NCBI GenBank assembly: GCA_015490835.1
Contig: WFXA01000170.1
Coordinates: forward strand, 1 to 35,878
Reading direction: 5' to 3'
DNA from: Flavobacteriaceae bacterium
GTDB lineage: Bacteria > Bacteroidota > Bacteroidia > Flavobacteriales > Flavobacteriaceae
Length of the DNA: 35,878 nt
Within the stretch, counting starts at the first letter, position 1. Each line of letters opens with the position of its first letter. The notes beneath the pieces are model-generated. The model did no database searches, was not told where the DNA came from, and saw only the letters and a list, made by a program, of their open reading frames with translations. Positions 15,941 through 22,641 of this stretch are shown here, in pieces. The position numbers were made by a program, and so were the translations under genes.

Positions 15941-16483
15941 TTATCTGGATTTGGTAGAAATAACCAAGGTAAATTCACCTTCTTCCAGTCCGTCTGCACC
16001 GGTTACTCCTATTACCATCCTGTATGGATTGTTTATGGCGACTAAATCACTAACAATACGCGTGTGGTCTTGAGTTTTTCCTCTTTTGGGACGATCCCAT
16101 TTGTGGTCTGCTTCACAACGGATACAACGAGGTAAATTTGGAACCAAATCGTTGCTGTTTACTCCTATTTCGTATGCATACACACTAAAGTTTGCATTGG
16201 GGTCTTTAGGAATTACCGTAACTGTAATTTCGCTGTATTTTGGTATAATTCCGGTAAAGAAAACATGTTTTCCTGTAAATTTTTGTTTTTGCGTTTCCGG
16301 GAAGCATGCGTTTTGGCTACTCCAAGCCCAAGAAAGATCGTCTAAAATAATACCTTGGGTTAAGTTTCCGGTATAAGCAACATCTTGATTGGGTACGGGT
16401 TCTACTTTGTATACGGTGGGTTGGTCTTGTGCGTTCATTGTAAATGTAAAGATAAATAGTAAAAGGGAAATTATATTTTTCAT
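15941..16483 (-). CDS. Secreted beta-rich hypothetical protein
   Basis: 180 aa. Signal peptide 1-18 (ISLLLFIFTFTMNAQ). The mature part is strand-rich: KHVFFTGIIPKYSEITVTVIPKDPNANFSVYAYEIG and NPYRMVIGVTGADGLEEGEFTLVIST. This pattern resembles PPC-type (bacterial pre-peptidase C-terminal) domains, in which paired strands end with 'Y.l.V.g..g...g.YtL.i'. It has a Cys pair in PRCIRCEADHKW. I am unsure of the family. It is separated from the upstream 247-aa gene by a strong hairpin, so it probably has its own promoter and leads the 15422 gene. Confidence 0.6.
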   Translation of the reverse strand: MKNIISLLLFIFTFTMNAQDQPTVYKVEPVPNQDVAYTGNLTQGIILDDLSWAWSSQNACFPETQKQKFTGKHVFFTGIIPKYSEITVTVIPKDPNANFSVYAYEIGVNSNDLVPNLPRCIRCEADHKWDRPKRGKTQDHTRIVSDLVAINNPYRMVIGVTGADGLEEGEFTLVISTKSR

Positions 16484-16507
16484 TTTTTTTAGATTTAATA
16501 ATTTTAA

Positions 16508-16539
16508 GGAAGCGTTGTCTATGAGAAAACAACACTTCC
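16508..16539 (-). terminator. Hairpin terminator after the 247-aa gene
   Basis: GGAAGCGTTGT (16508-16518) pairs with ACAACACTTCC (16529-16539) with one mismatch and a 10-nt loop. On the minus strand it falls 26 bases after the stop at 16565 and is followed by a T-rich stretch. It separates the 247-aa and 180-aa genes. Confidence 0.6.
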
Positions 16540-16564
16540 CGTAAAACTTGATTAGTTTTTTTTA

Positions 16565-17308
16565 TTAGTTTGCAACTAGGGCATTTAATATGTATTCGAA
16601 TCTATTTCCTACAGAAATATTTCGCAATTCTACTTTTAATTCTTTATTTGAATTTACTACGAATATTTTTTTGTTTCCTCGTTGATTTTTTTCAAAGGTT
16701 TGACTGAAATTATTTAATGATCTCCAACTTCCGTTAGATCTTTTTTCCCAAACTCTAATAGTAGCCCTTGCGTTGCCACCAGTTCTTCTTACAATAATTC
16801 TTGCTTTTCCTGTGCAAGAAGATTTTGTATACATCGTTTTGTTCATTTGCCCCATTAATGTACCTGTGTATTTTCTGTTATCACGAGTAAGATTTTTAGA
16901 AGGACCAGTCATTTTTAGTTCGTAACTAAAAGTATTGCCCACAGACTGGTTAACGATTTCAACCTTTACGGTTTTGTTTTTTACTCCAGTTAATGTTCGT
17001 GATTGCCATCCACTAGGGATATGCGGACCGTTATCGTACTCAATTTTTTTGCTAGGTTGTTGTACATTGTCTATATAAAAATTTACTTGAGTTTCTGCTC
17101 TACCGGCTGTTTTTCTAATTTTAACAGTAATACTATTGTCTGGAGCAACTACTGATACAACACCAGGACTTACTGAATATACTTTACCGGTTTTACTTTT
17201 TAATAAGCGGTTACAAGTTTGTCCATTTGCCGTAAACGAAAATGCGGTTGCAATTAGTAACAAAAGAGTTACACTGACTGTTTTTTTTAAATGGTTTAAA
17301 GTTTTCAT
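16565..17308 (-). CDS. Secreted protein with two similar beta domains
   Basis: 247 aa. The signal peptide runs to about residue 29 (VTLLLLIATAFSFTANGQ). The mature protein looks like an internal duplication: VKIRKTAGRAETQVNFYIDN ... KVEIVNQSVGNTFSYELKMTG is echoed by IIVRRTGGNARATIRVWEKR ... KVELRNISVGNRFEYILNALVAN. Each half is about 95 residues, strand-rich and basic. The protein is unusually rich in K and R for an exported Bacteroidetes protein, which may suit binding to an anionic polymer. I do not recognise the family. Its 5' leader is similar in sequence to that of the 215-aa gene upstream, implying shared control. Confidence 0.65.
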   Translation of the reverse strand: MKTLNHLKKTVSVTLLLLIATAFSFTANGQTCNRLLKSKTGKVYSVSPGVVSVVAPDNSITVKIRKTAGRAETQVNFYIDNVQQPSKKIEYDNGPHIPSGWQSRTLTGVKNKTVKVEIVNQSVGNTFSYELKMTGPSKNLTRDNRKYTGTLMGQMNKTMYTKSSCTGKARIIVRRTGGNARATIRVWEKRSNGSWRSLNNFSQTFEKNQRGNKKIFVVNSNKELKVELRNISVGNRFEYILNALVAN

Positions 17309-17398
17309 AATTAAAATTTAATTTGTTAATGAATGTTATTTTGATAGTTCTAAAACAAGTTGGTAAGTTAGTCTTCAATGTTTAATTTTTTATAGTCC

Positions 17399-18046
17399 CT
17401 ATTTTTTCTTAATTACATCAAATAAATAAAAACGGTTCTTTTTTGAAGCAAGAAATAAATTGCTGATGGTTTTTCCTTTTCTGTTTTTTAAGTAATACAT
17501 TACGGCATATTCGTTTTTGTTTTTTGACGTAAAATATTTGTATCCCATCACCATTTTAAGTCTGTTTTTCCATTGTTTAACAACCTGCCCTCTCTTAACT
17601 TTACTGAGTTTTGTTATAAAGGCTTTTTTACCTTCTTTAGAATCAAAATAAACAGGTCTTACATTGGGATTCAATTTTAATGATCCAAAACTTGCTTTTC
17701 CTAGAATTTGACGTTCTTCTTTAGATAAGCTTTGACTAGACGATTTCTCATCACAAAGTGTATATTGAGGTGTATCTTTTCCATATCCACAAGCAATAAC
17801 CTCAGAGACTGCTTTTCCTAGTCTGCAATAGAGATCTAAAGTAGCACAAGGATTTCCTTTTAGTGCTTTTCCTACCTCAGTAGCTGCATCTTCTACTGCT
17901 TGTGTTTCCCAAGGTCCTCCACCAAGACCCGAGCCATTAGGATGACACCATGCACCGGGAGGGCAAGGGAATTCTTCTTGTTGTGCATTTACATTTACGT
18001 TAATCGACAAAAATAAGATTGCTGTAATTAATATTAATTTTTTCAT
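17399..18046 (-). CDS. Secreted cysteine-containing hypothetical protein
   Basis: 215 aa. Signal peptide 1-21 (LILITAILFLSINVNVNAQ). The mature N-terminus holds FPCPPGAWCHPNGSGLGGGPWETQ and four more cysteines in NPCATLDLYCRLGKAVSEVIACGYGKDTPQYTLC, which suggests disulfides. The C-terminal half (about 110-215) is basic and strand/helix mixed (KVKRGQVVKQWKNRLKMVMGYKYF; NRKGKTISNLFLASKKNRFYLFDVIKKK). I do not recognise the family. It is the first gene of the minus-strand secreted-protein cluster, with a long non-coding region upstream holding a palindrome and tandem repeats. Confidence 0.65.
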   Translation of the reverse strand: MKKLILITAILFLSINVNVNAQQEEFPCPPGAWCHPNGSGLGGGPWETQAVEDAATEVGKALKGNPCATLDLYCRLGKAVSEVIACGYGKDTPQYTLCDEKSSSQSLSKEERQILGKASFGSLKLNPNVRPVYFDSKEGKKAFITKLSKVKRGQVVKQWKNRLKMVMGYKYFTSKNKNEYAVMYYLKNRKGKTISNLFLASKKNRFYLFDVIKKK

Positions 18047-18148
18047 AATTGTGGTTTTTATATTGTTAATGATTGTTATTTTAATAGTGCTAAAGTAGTT
18101 TGGTTAGATTGTTTTGCTATCTACGAAAACCCATAGAGGTTAAAAATA

Positions 18149-18160
18149 TATGAATTCATA
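18149..18160. promoter_or_regulatory. Palindrome TATGAATTCATA (copy 2), flanked by CATAGAGG repeats
   Basis: Shares the 12-bp palindromic core and the adjacent CATAGAGG with the site at 14808-14821. A second CATAGAGG lies at 18132-18139, giving a direct repeat around the site. It is about 100 bp upstream of the 215-aa gene. Confidence 0.35.
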
Positions 18161-18180
18161 GAGGGAATTGTCTGAGTCTT

Positions 18181-18250
18181 CAGTGGGCAGTCTTCAGTGG
18201 GCAGTCTTCAGTGGGCAGTCTTCAGTAGGCAGTCTTCAGTAGGCAGTCGT
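18181..18250. repeat. Five tandem copies of a 14-bp unit
   Basis: CAGTGGGCAGTCTT occurs three times exactly, then CAGTAGGCAGTCTT, then CAGTAGGCAGTCGT, with no bases between copies. A further degenerate copy with its flank (CAGTATGCAGTCGTGAG) is at 18416-18439, matching the flank of the last unit (CAGTCGTGAGGTG). It is an intergenic minisatellite of unknown role. Confidence 0.95.
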
Positions 18251-18415
18251 GAGGTGTAAGGATAGCGTTGTTGAGTTAGTGAGGAATTTACAAATCATAT
18301 GATACACAAATCGAAAAAAATCTTCAATAGCGGTCTTCTCGATACTTTCAACAAGTTGAAAATCTACCTCTTGTTAGACAGGCTCGAATACCTTTTTGTT
18401 TCTAGTTTGCTGTTG

Positions 18416-18439
18416 CAGTATGCAGTCGTGAGATGTGAG
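18416..18439. repeat. Detached degenerate copy of the 14-bp repeat
   Basis: CAGTATGCAGTCGTGAGATGTGAG differs in only a few bases from CAGTAGGCAGTCGTGAGGTGTAAG at 18237-18260, so the last unit plus its flank appears to have been duplicated about 180 bp away. Confidence 0.7.
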
Positions 18440-18499
18440 TTTAAAAACTTGTTAATCAAAAAGATAATAAATTATAAACGTTATATAAAGTTGTTTTAA

Positions 18500-18535
18500 A
18501 AGAAAATAAAACAAGAATTAAAAGTACACTTTTAA
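18500..18535 (-). terminator. Possible terminator at the end of the TonB receptor gene
   Basis: TTAAAAGT/ACTTTTAA (18518-18535) forms an 8-bp stem that includes the stop codon. On the minus strand it is followed by T-rich sequence. The stem is AT-only with a 2-nt gap between arms, so it is weak. Confidence 0.3.
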
Positions 18536-21067
18536 CGAAAAATTCGGGCTAAAGCCCAAACTGTATTCCACTATTTTAGATACCGTAACATTTCCGGCTT
18601 GATCTTCATTTAATTTGTATCTAATGTCTAACGTGTTTTTTGTATTCAAAACATTAAGTAGTGACATATTGGCTTTTAGCAATCCTTTTTTCGAAAATTT
18701 CCAAGTATATTCGGCAGAAATATTCACTCTATAATAATCGCTTAATCGGGCAGCGTTAGGAGCATTGTAATTTAGTATTTCTTCGCCATCTTGCATACTG
18801 TATTCATCTCCTTTAACAACTGTTGTATAGGGTTTACCGGTACGCCATATTATTCCGGAAGCTATTTTAAAATTTTTATATGAAAATGAACTTGCCAATG
18901 TAACCGAATGTCGTATATCGTTATTGTTAGGGAAAACAGATGGTGTTAGATTATAAAATTCGAAATTATTTTTCATATACACGTAACTCAACCAAATACT
19001 AAAAAAATCGGTTTTTTTATTCATTATTAATTCGGCTCCTTTTGAAATGTAGTCACCTTTTTCGTTGCTAAATTGAAACTGATTTTGAAATGCTTGTTCT
19101 CTGGTAGTTATATCGAGCCCTTCTTTAATAAAACCTTGTAAATTAATGTACCAACCTTTCTTTTTATACAAAATACCCACCGAAAGTTGCTTGTTTTTAA
19201 TAATGGGAGTGTCTTTATTATCTACTAAAACCCATCTTCTTTTTTCTATGCCTAGAAAATCACTTTCAAAATCGATACGTTGAGTAATGGTTTGGCTTTT
19301 TATTTCGCCTTGTGCTTCTGCCGAAAATCCGTTGCCTATTTTTTGATAAACACTAAAACGAGGTTCAGCCAAAAAGGTATTAAATTTTGCAAAATAATTA
19401 GCTCTAAGTCCGGCATTTATAACGGTTTTATTTTGAGTTGAATGGTATTTAAAATTGAGATAACCCACGTGCGTACGCAGTACTTTTTTTTCGTGTAATC
19501 TAAATCTTGGTAAATTTATGTCTTGTGTGTTTGAAACACCGGTTTCAAAAAATTGATACCCTCCTTGCCACGTAATTTGTGTAGTGGATTGTAACTGCGC
19601 ATCTAATTTTAGACCGGTTTCTATAATTCCGTTTCGTTGAAACTTTTGTTGGTTGCTAAACAGATTGTCATTATTGGCGTGTAATGTGTAATCTGATTTG
19701 TAAATCAAGGCGTTGGTAGTTAAACTCGTGTTCCATTTGTGTTTCCAGGATGCTCCTAAAGCAAAACTTTCTTGTTCTAATTCATTGGTAACCGATTGTT
19801 GATTTTGAGTATTTGTTTCGGTAAGATTTAATGCGTTTTCAAGAAGTAAAAAATGCACTCGAAACATATCTTTTTCACTCAAATTAAATAAGATATTTGT
19901 TCCAAAATCCAAGAACTTAAAATCTTCTTGGGTTTTAATGGGTATTTGATTGGTGTTTTGTGTGTTGTCTATTTCTACTTTCTGAAAAATGCGATCGGTA
20001 AATGTGTGGTAAAGCGAGCTTGTAAAAAGATTGGTTAATGAATTTCGATACGCTAATTCTAATCCCATTTTTTTTGAGACGGGAATATAAAGTGCTGCGC
20101 TTGCATTAATAAGGTTAATGCCCGCCATTCCGGTTAGCGAATCGGATAGGGTATTTCTAGATTCCATAGCAATTACACTTGAGGTGCTTTCGCCATATCT
20201 GGGATTGGTTCCGTTTTTAAATAGGGTTACTTTTTTGGTTAATTCGGGATTAAAAGCCGAAATTAATCCGAAAAAATGACTGTTTTGAAACATTCGCATA
20301 TCATTCCATAAAATTAGGTTTTCGCTATGCGAACCACCTCTAATGTTTATGTTTGAAATGGTTTCATCAACACTTTCAACTCCGGGTAATGCCTGAATGA
20401 GTTGCAGCACATCGTTTTCTACTTGTCCGGGAAGTAAACCAAAATTTTCTGTGTCTATCGTAGTAGCACCGTTGTATTCTTTTTTTATCCCTTTGGTTAA
20501 GTAATTAGTTATTAAAACCGTCTGTAATTGGTTAATGCTTTTTGTAACCAAAATAGATGTGCAAGTATCTGAAAAAGAGGTAGCTGAAACGGTTACTGTT
20601 TCAAAGCCTATAAATGAAATTTGAATATCACTATTTTTATATTTTTCAGGCAAATAAAAATAGCCTTCTTTATTACTTGCCGTGATAAACGAATCGCCTA
20701 TAACTCTAATGGTAGCTCCGTCAAGAATTTCTCCGGTGTAGGCGTTTATAACTTTTCCGCATAAAATTTCCGAATTTTTAATCAACTCTATGGTAATATA
20801 CCGATTGCTTACTTCGGAAAAATGAAGCGGCGTGTGTTTATTCAAATAATCTAAAACTTCGTTTAATGAAAGACTATAATCAGGCTCTTTTATCTGAATA
20901 CCTCTTACATCTTCGGGAGCATACGAAAACCTAACTTGAAAAGTTTCTTCTATTTGAGTTAGTATTTCTGCGAGTGGTTTGTTTACAGAAGTTTCCTGTC
21001 CAAATCCTATCCAGATAGACAGGAAGAAAGCAATAAAGGTGAAACAATTTCTTGTTTTATTTTGCAT
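18518..21067 (-). CDS. TonB-dependent receptor with STN signalling domain (FecA-like)
   Basis: 849 aa from the ATG at 21067. The track start at 21088 adds seven residues ahead of a good signal peptide MQNKTRNCFTFIAFFLSIWIGFGQ. Domains in order: STN at about 25-90 (PLAEILTQIEETFQVRFSY), the periplasmic signalling domain that contacts FecR; a carboxypeptidase-regulatory-like beta domain at about 100-165 (GKVINAYTGEILDGATIRV); a plug at about 185-295 (VLQLIQALPGVESVDETISNINIRGG); and a C-terminal 22-strand barrel ending SPNFSLKVYF. It imports a ligand across the outer membrane using TonB energy. There is no SusD partner, so it is not a typical glycan SusCD pair. It overlaps fecR by 11 bp. The substrate is unknown. 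Confidence 0.92.
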   Translation of the reverse strand: MQNKTRNCFTFIAFFLSIWIGFGQETSVNKPLAEILTQIEETFQVRFSYAPEDVRGIQIKEPDYSLSLNEVLDYLNKHTPLHFSEVSNRYITIELIKNSEILCGKVINAYTGEILDGATIRVIGDSFITASNKEGYFYLPEKYKNSDIQISFIGFETVTVSATSFSDTCTSILVTKSINQLQTVLITNYLTKGIKKEYNGATTIDTENFGLLPGQVENDVLQLIQALPGVESVDETISNINIRGGSHSENLILWNDMRMFQNSHFFGLISAFNPELTKKVTLFKNGTNPRYGESTSSVIAMESRNTLSDSLTGMAGINLINASAALYIPVSKKMGLELAYRNSLTNLFTSSLYHTFTDRIFQKVEIDNTQNTNQIPIKTQEDFKFLDFGTNILFNLSEKDMFRVHFLLLENALNLTETNTQNQQSVTNELEQESFALGASWKHKWNTSLTTNALIYKSDYTLHANNDNLFSNQQKFQRNGIIETGLKLDAQLQSTTQITWQGGYQFFETGVSNTQDINLPRFRLHEKKVLRTHVGYLNFKYHSTQNKTVINAGLRANYFAKFNTFLAEPRFSVYQKIGNGFSAEAQGEIKSQTITQRIDFESDFLGIEKRRWVLVDNKDTPIIKNKQLSVGILYKKKGWYINLQGFIKEGLDITTREQAFQNQFQFSNEKGDYISKGAELIMNKKTDFFSIWLSYVYMKNNFEFYNLTPSVFPNNNDIRHSVTLASSFSYKNFKIASGIIWRTGKPYTTVVKGDEYSMQDGEEILNYNAPNAARLSDYYRVNISAEYTWKFSKKGLLKANMSLLNVLNTKNTLDIRYKLNEDQAGNVTVSKIVEYSLGFSPNFSLKVYF

Positions 21068-21971
21068 AGATGGAAACTTGGTTATCACTAATAGTAAACT
21101 TTAATTGTAACGGTTTACAAATAGTTTTTAGTGCGGTTTCCAGATTTTTATGTGTAAAACTGCCCGTAAAACGTTTGTCCAAAATACGATTAGATTTTGT
21201 ACTTACCGTAATGGGATACTGTCTTTCTAATTCTTTTATAACGTCACGTAATGGGGCATTTTCAAAATGACTTTCTTTTTGTACTACCCAAAGTGGTGCT
21301 TGTATTTGGGTAGGTTTAAAACTAATAATTTTGTTGTTTTCAACTCGTAAATTGTTTCCAGCCGGAACTTTAATAATCGTGTCCGGAAGCGTAACTTGTA
21401 CCAATCCTTCATAACAAACTACCGTAAATTTCTTATCTCTTGCATATACATTAAACTGGGTTCCTAAAACAGCTACTTCGCCTAAAGCAGTTTTTACACG
21501 AAATTTTTTTCCCCTGGTAACTTTAAAATAGGCTTCACCTTCTAGCGAAAGTTCTCTTTTTTTATCCCATGTTTTTTTATTAAAAGCTAAGGTAGATTTT
21601 GCATTTACTAATACTTCAGATTCATCCGGTAATTGTATATTTTTGGTTTGAGCTACTTCGGTTTTTACAGTTGTATTTAACGAATTAATGTACTTGTAAC
21701 CAACAAATAAAACAGCAAGTACAGCGACAATTTTTAAAAAGGTTGTAAGTGGATTTAATTTTTTTACCGGAATGTGTTTTTTTGTAGCTAATTTATTTTT
21801 TATTGCTTTAAAATTAGCTTCTTGGTTAAAAGTAGGAGGAGTTAATGTTGCAGAAGCGTCGCTTATTTTTAAATACGAAGCAAACTCCGGTGATGCCTTT
21901 AATTGAAGCATCTCCGCCTCGGTAAGTATTTCTCCGTTTAACCATTTATGTAGTAAGTAGTCTTGTTTCAT
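21057..21971 (-). CDS. fecR: FecR-type anti-sigma factor/signal transducer
   Basis: 304 aa. The cytoplasmic N-terminus is about 80 residues (LLHKWLNGEILTEAEMLQLKASPEF), then one membrane helix (TFLKIVAVLAVLFVGYKYI). The periplasmic FecR domain follows (IQLPDESEVLVNAKSTLAFNKK; LEGEAYFKVTRGKKFRVKTALGEVAVLGTQFNV). The C-terminal DUF4974-like domain (FENAPLRDVIKELERQYPITV) resembles an STN fold and should bind the receptor. It holds the ECF sigma factor inactive until the receptor signals. Its upstream gap of about 57 bp after the sigma gene contains the AAACAAGGTAGGGT motif, suggesting a second promoter for fecR and the receptor. Confidence 0.92.
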   Translation of the reverse strand: MKQDYLLHKWLNGEILTEAEMLQLKASPEFASYLKISDASATLTPPTFNQEANFKAIKNKLATKKHIPVKKLNPLTTFLKIVAVLAVLFVGYKYINSLNTTVKTEVAQTKNIQLPDESEVLVNAKSTLAFNKKTWDKKRELSLEGEAYFKVTRGKKFRVKTALGEVAVLGTQFNVYARDKKFTVVCYEGLVQVTLPDTIIKVPAGNNLRVENNKIISFKPTQIQAPLWVVQKESHFENAPLRDVIKELERQYPITVSTKSNRILDKRFTGSFTHKNLETALKTICKPLQLKFTISDNQVSIYAK

Positions 21972-22013
21972 ATCTTTTTGTTCTCAACTATTCAAACAGG
22001 TATCTTTAAAAAT

Positions 22014-22027
22014 ACCCTACCTTGTTT
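22014..22027 (-). promoter_or_regulatory. AAACAAGGTAGGGT motif upstream of fecR
   Basis: On the minus strand AAACAAGGTAGGGT starts 1 base after the sigma-factor stop codon and ends about 42 bases before the fecR ATG. The same 14 bases occur at 22577-22590 on the plus strand, upstream of the divergent lipoprotein gene. Its conservation in orientation relative to two genes suggests the -35-type element of an ECF-dependent promoter. Confidence 0.55.
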
Positions 22028-22028
22028 A

Positions 22029-22538
22029 TTAAATATTTTCAATTTCTTTTCTTAAGTTAGCAAGTGCTTGGCTCATTCGTTTTTCTACTGCTTTAACCGA
22101 GATACCGAGAATTTCGGCTATTTCTCTATATTTTTTTCCCTCAATCCGGTTTAACAAAAAAGCGGTGCGCTGGGCTTCACTTAGGTTTGCAATGGCGTTT
22201 TCCAATTTTTCTTTAAATTGTTTTTCTTCAAGTAAATACTGCGGATTTTGGTTATCGGTATTACCGGTAACCGTCTCTCGGTGTTTTAATACAACCTTGT
22301 GATGGGCTATTTCGTTTAAAAAAGCATTATTTACCAAGGTATATAAATACGATCTTGCTTTTTCTACAGGAACTTTGGCACAATTTTGCCAAAGTTTAAT
22401 AAATGCATCTTGTACCAAATCGTCTGCACGAGCACTATCGCCACACTTAAAATAAATAAATCGCCATACCGATTTACTATGCTCGTTATATACCTTATTA
22501 TATATTGTTTCGGAACAAACCGACTCGGATGTATCCAT
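22029..22538 (-). CDS. ECF RNA polymerase sigma factor (FecI-like)
   Basis: 169 aa from the ATG at 22538. The ORF track starts at a TTG at 22559, which overlaps a likely -7 box, so I prefer the ATG. Sigma region 2 is YNEHSKSVWRFIYFKCGDSARADDLVQDAFIKLWQN; region 4 is ANLSEAQRTAFLLNRIEGKKYREIAEILGISVKAVEKRMSQALANLRKEI. There is no region 3, as expected for ECF factors. It is followed by fecR and the TonB receptor, forming a transenvelope signalling set: ligand at the receptor, signal through FecR, release of sigma. Predicted targets in the window are fecR with the receptor and the divergent lipoprotein. Confidence 0.92.
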   Translation of the reverse strand: MDTSESVCSETIYNKVYNEHSKSVWRFIYFKCGDSARADDLVQDAFIKLWQNCAKVPVEKARSYLYTLVNNAFLNEIAHHKVVLKHRETVTGNTDNQNPQYLLEEKQFKEKLENAIANLSEAQRTAFLLNRIEGKKYREIAEILGISVKAVEKRMSQALANLRKEIENI

Positions 22539-22556
22539 AAAATGTTTTTTTCGCTC

Positions 22557-22564
22557 CAAAATTA
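22557..22564 (-). promoter_or_regulatory. Possible housekeeping -7 box for the ECF sigma gene
   Basis: The minus strand reads TAATTTTG (TAnnTTTG), with a TTG 15 bases upstream, slightly short of the usual spacing. It would place the transcript start around 22550, supporting the ATG at 22538 over the TTG at 22559. Confidence 0.4.
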
Positions 22565-22575
22565 AAGTTTTTTTT

Positions 22576-22590
22576 AAAACAAGGTAGGGT
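22576..22590 (+). promoter_or_regulatory. AAAACAAGGTAGGGT motif upstream of the divergent lipoprotein
   Basis: The plus-strand copy of the fecR-upstream motif. It is followed by a T/A-rich spacer and TATACTTG, about 50 bases before the lipoprotein start. It implies that the same ECF sigma factor controls this gene. Confidence 0.55.
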
Positions 22591-22641
22591 GTTTTATTAA
22601 AAAGCTGTTATACTTGTAACTATGAAAATAATCTATAAAAA

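Larger units (their letters stand above)
18047..18517. other. 471-bp non-coding region: promoter leader, palindrome, tandem repeats
   Basis: No credible gene is present; the 66-aa ORF at 18299-18499 has random composition. From low to high coordinates it holds a leader (about 18063-18113) similar to that of the 247-aa gene (about 17324-17375), the palindrome at 18149-18160, five 14-bp tandem repeats (18181-18250), a small inverted repeat TTCAACAAGTTGAA near 18347, and a degenerate repeat copy at 18416-18439. Confidence 0.7.

Noticed and set aside
16317-16535. 72-aa minus-strand ORF overlapping the 180-aa secreted gene
   Set aside because: Basic, low-complexity shadow in another frame of a gene with a clear signal peptide.
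18181-18250. CRISPR array
   Set aside because: The units are 14 bp, contiguous, with no unique spacers and no cas genes; it is a plain tandem repeat.
18299-18499. 66-aa plus-strand ORF in the long intergenic region
   Set aside because: Crosses a degenerate repeat copy and has random composition; no homologous or structural features seen.
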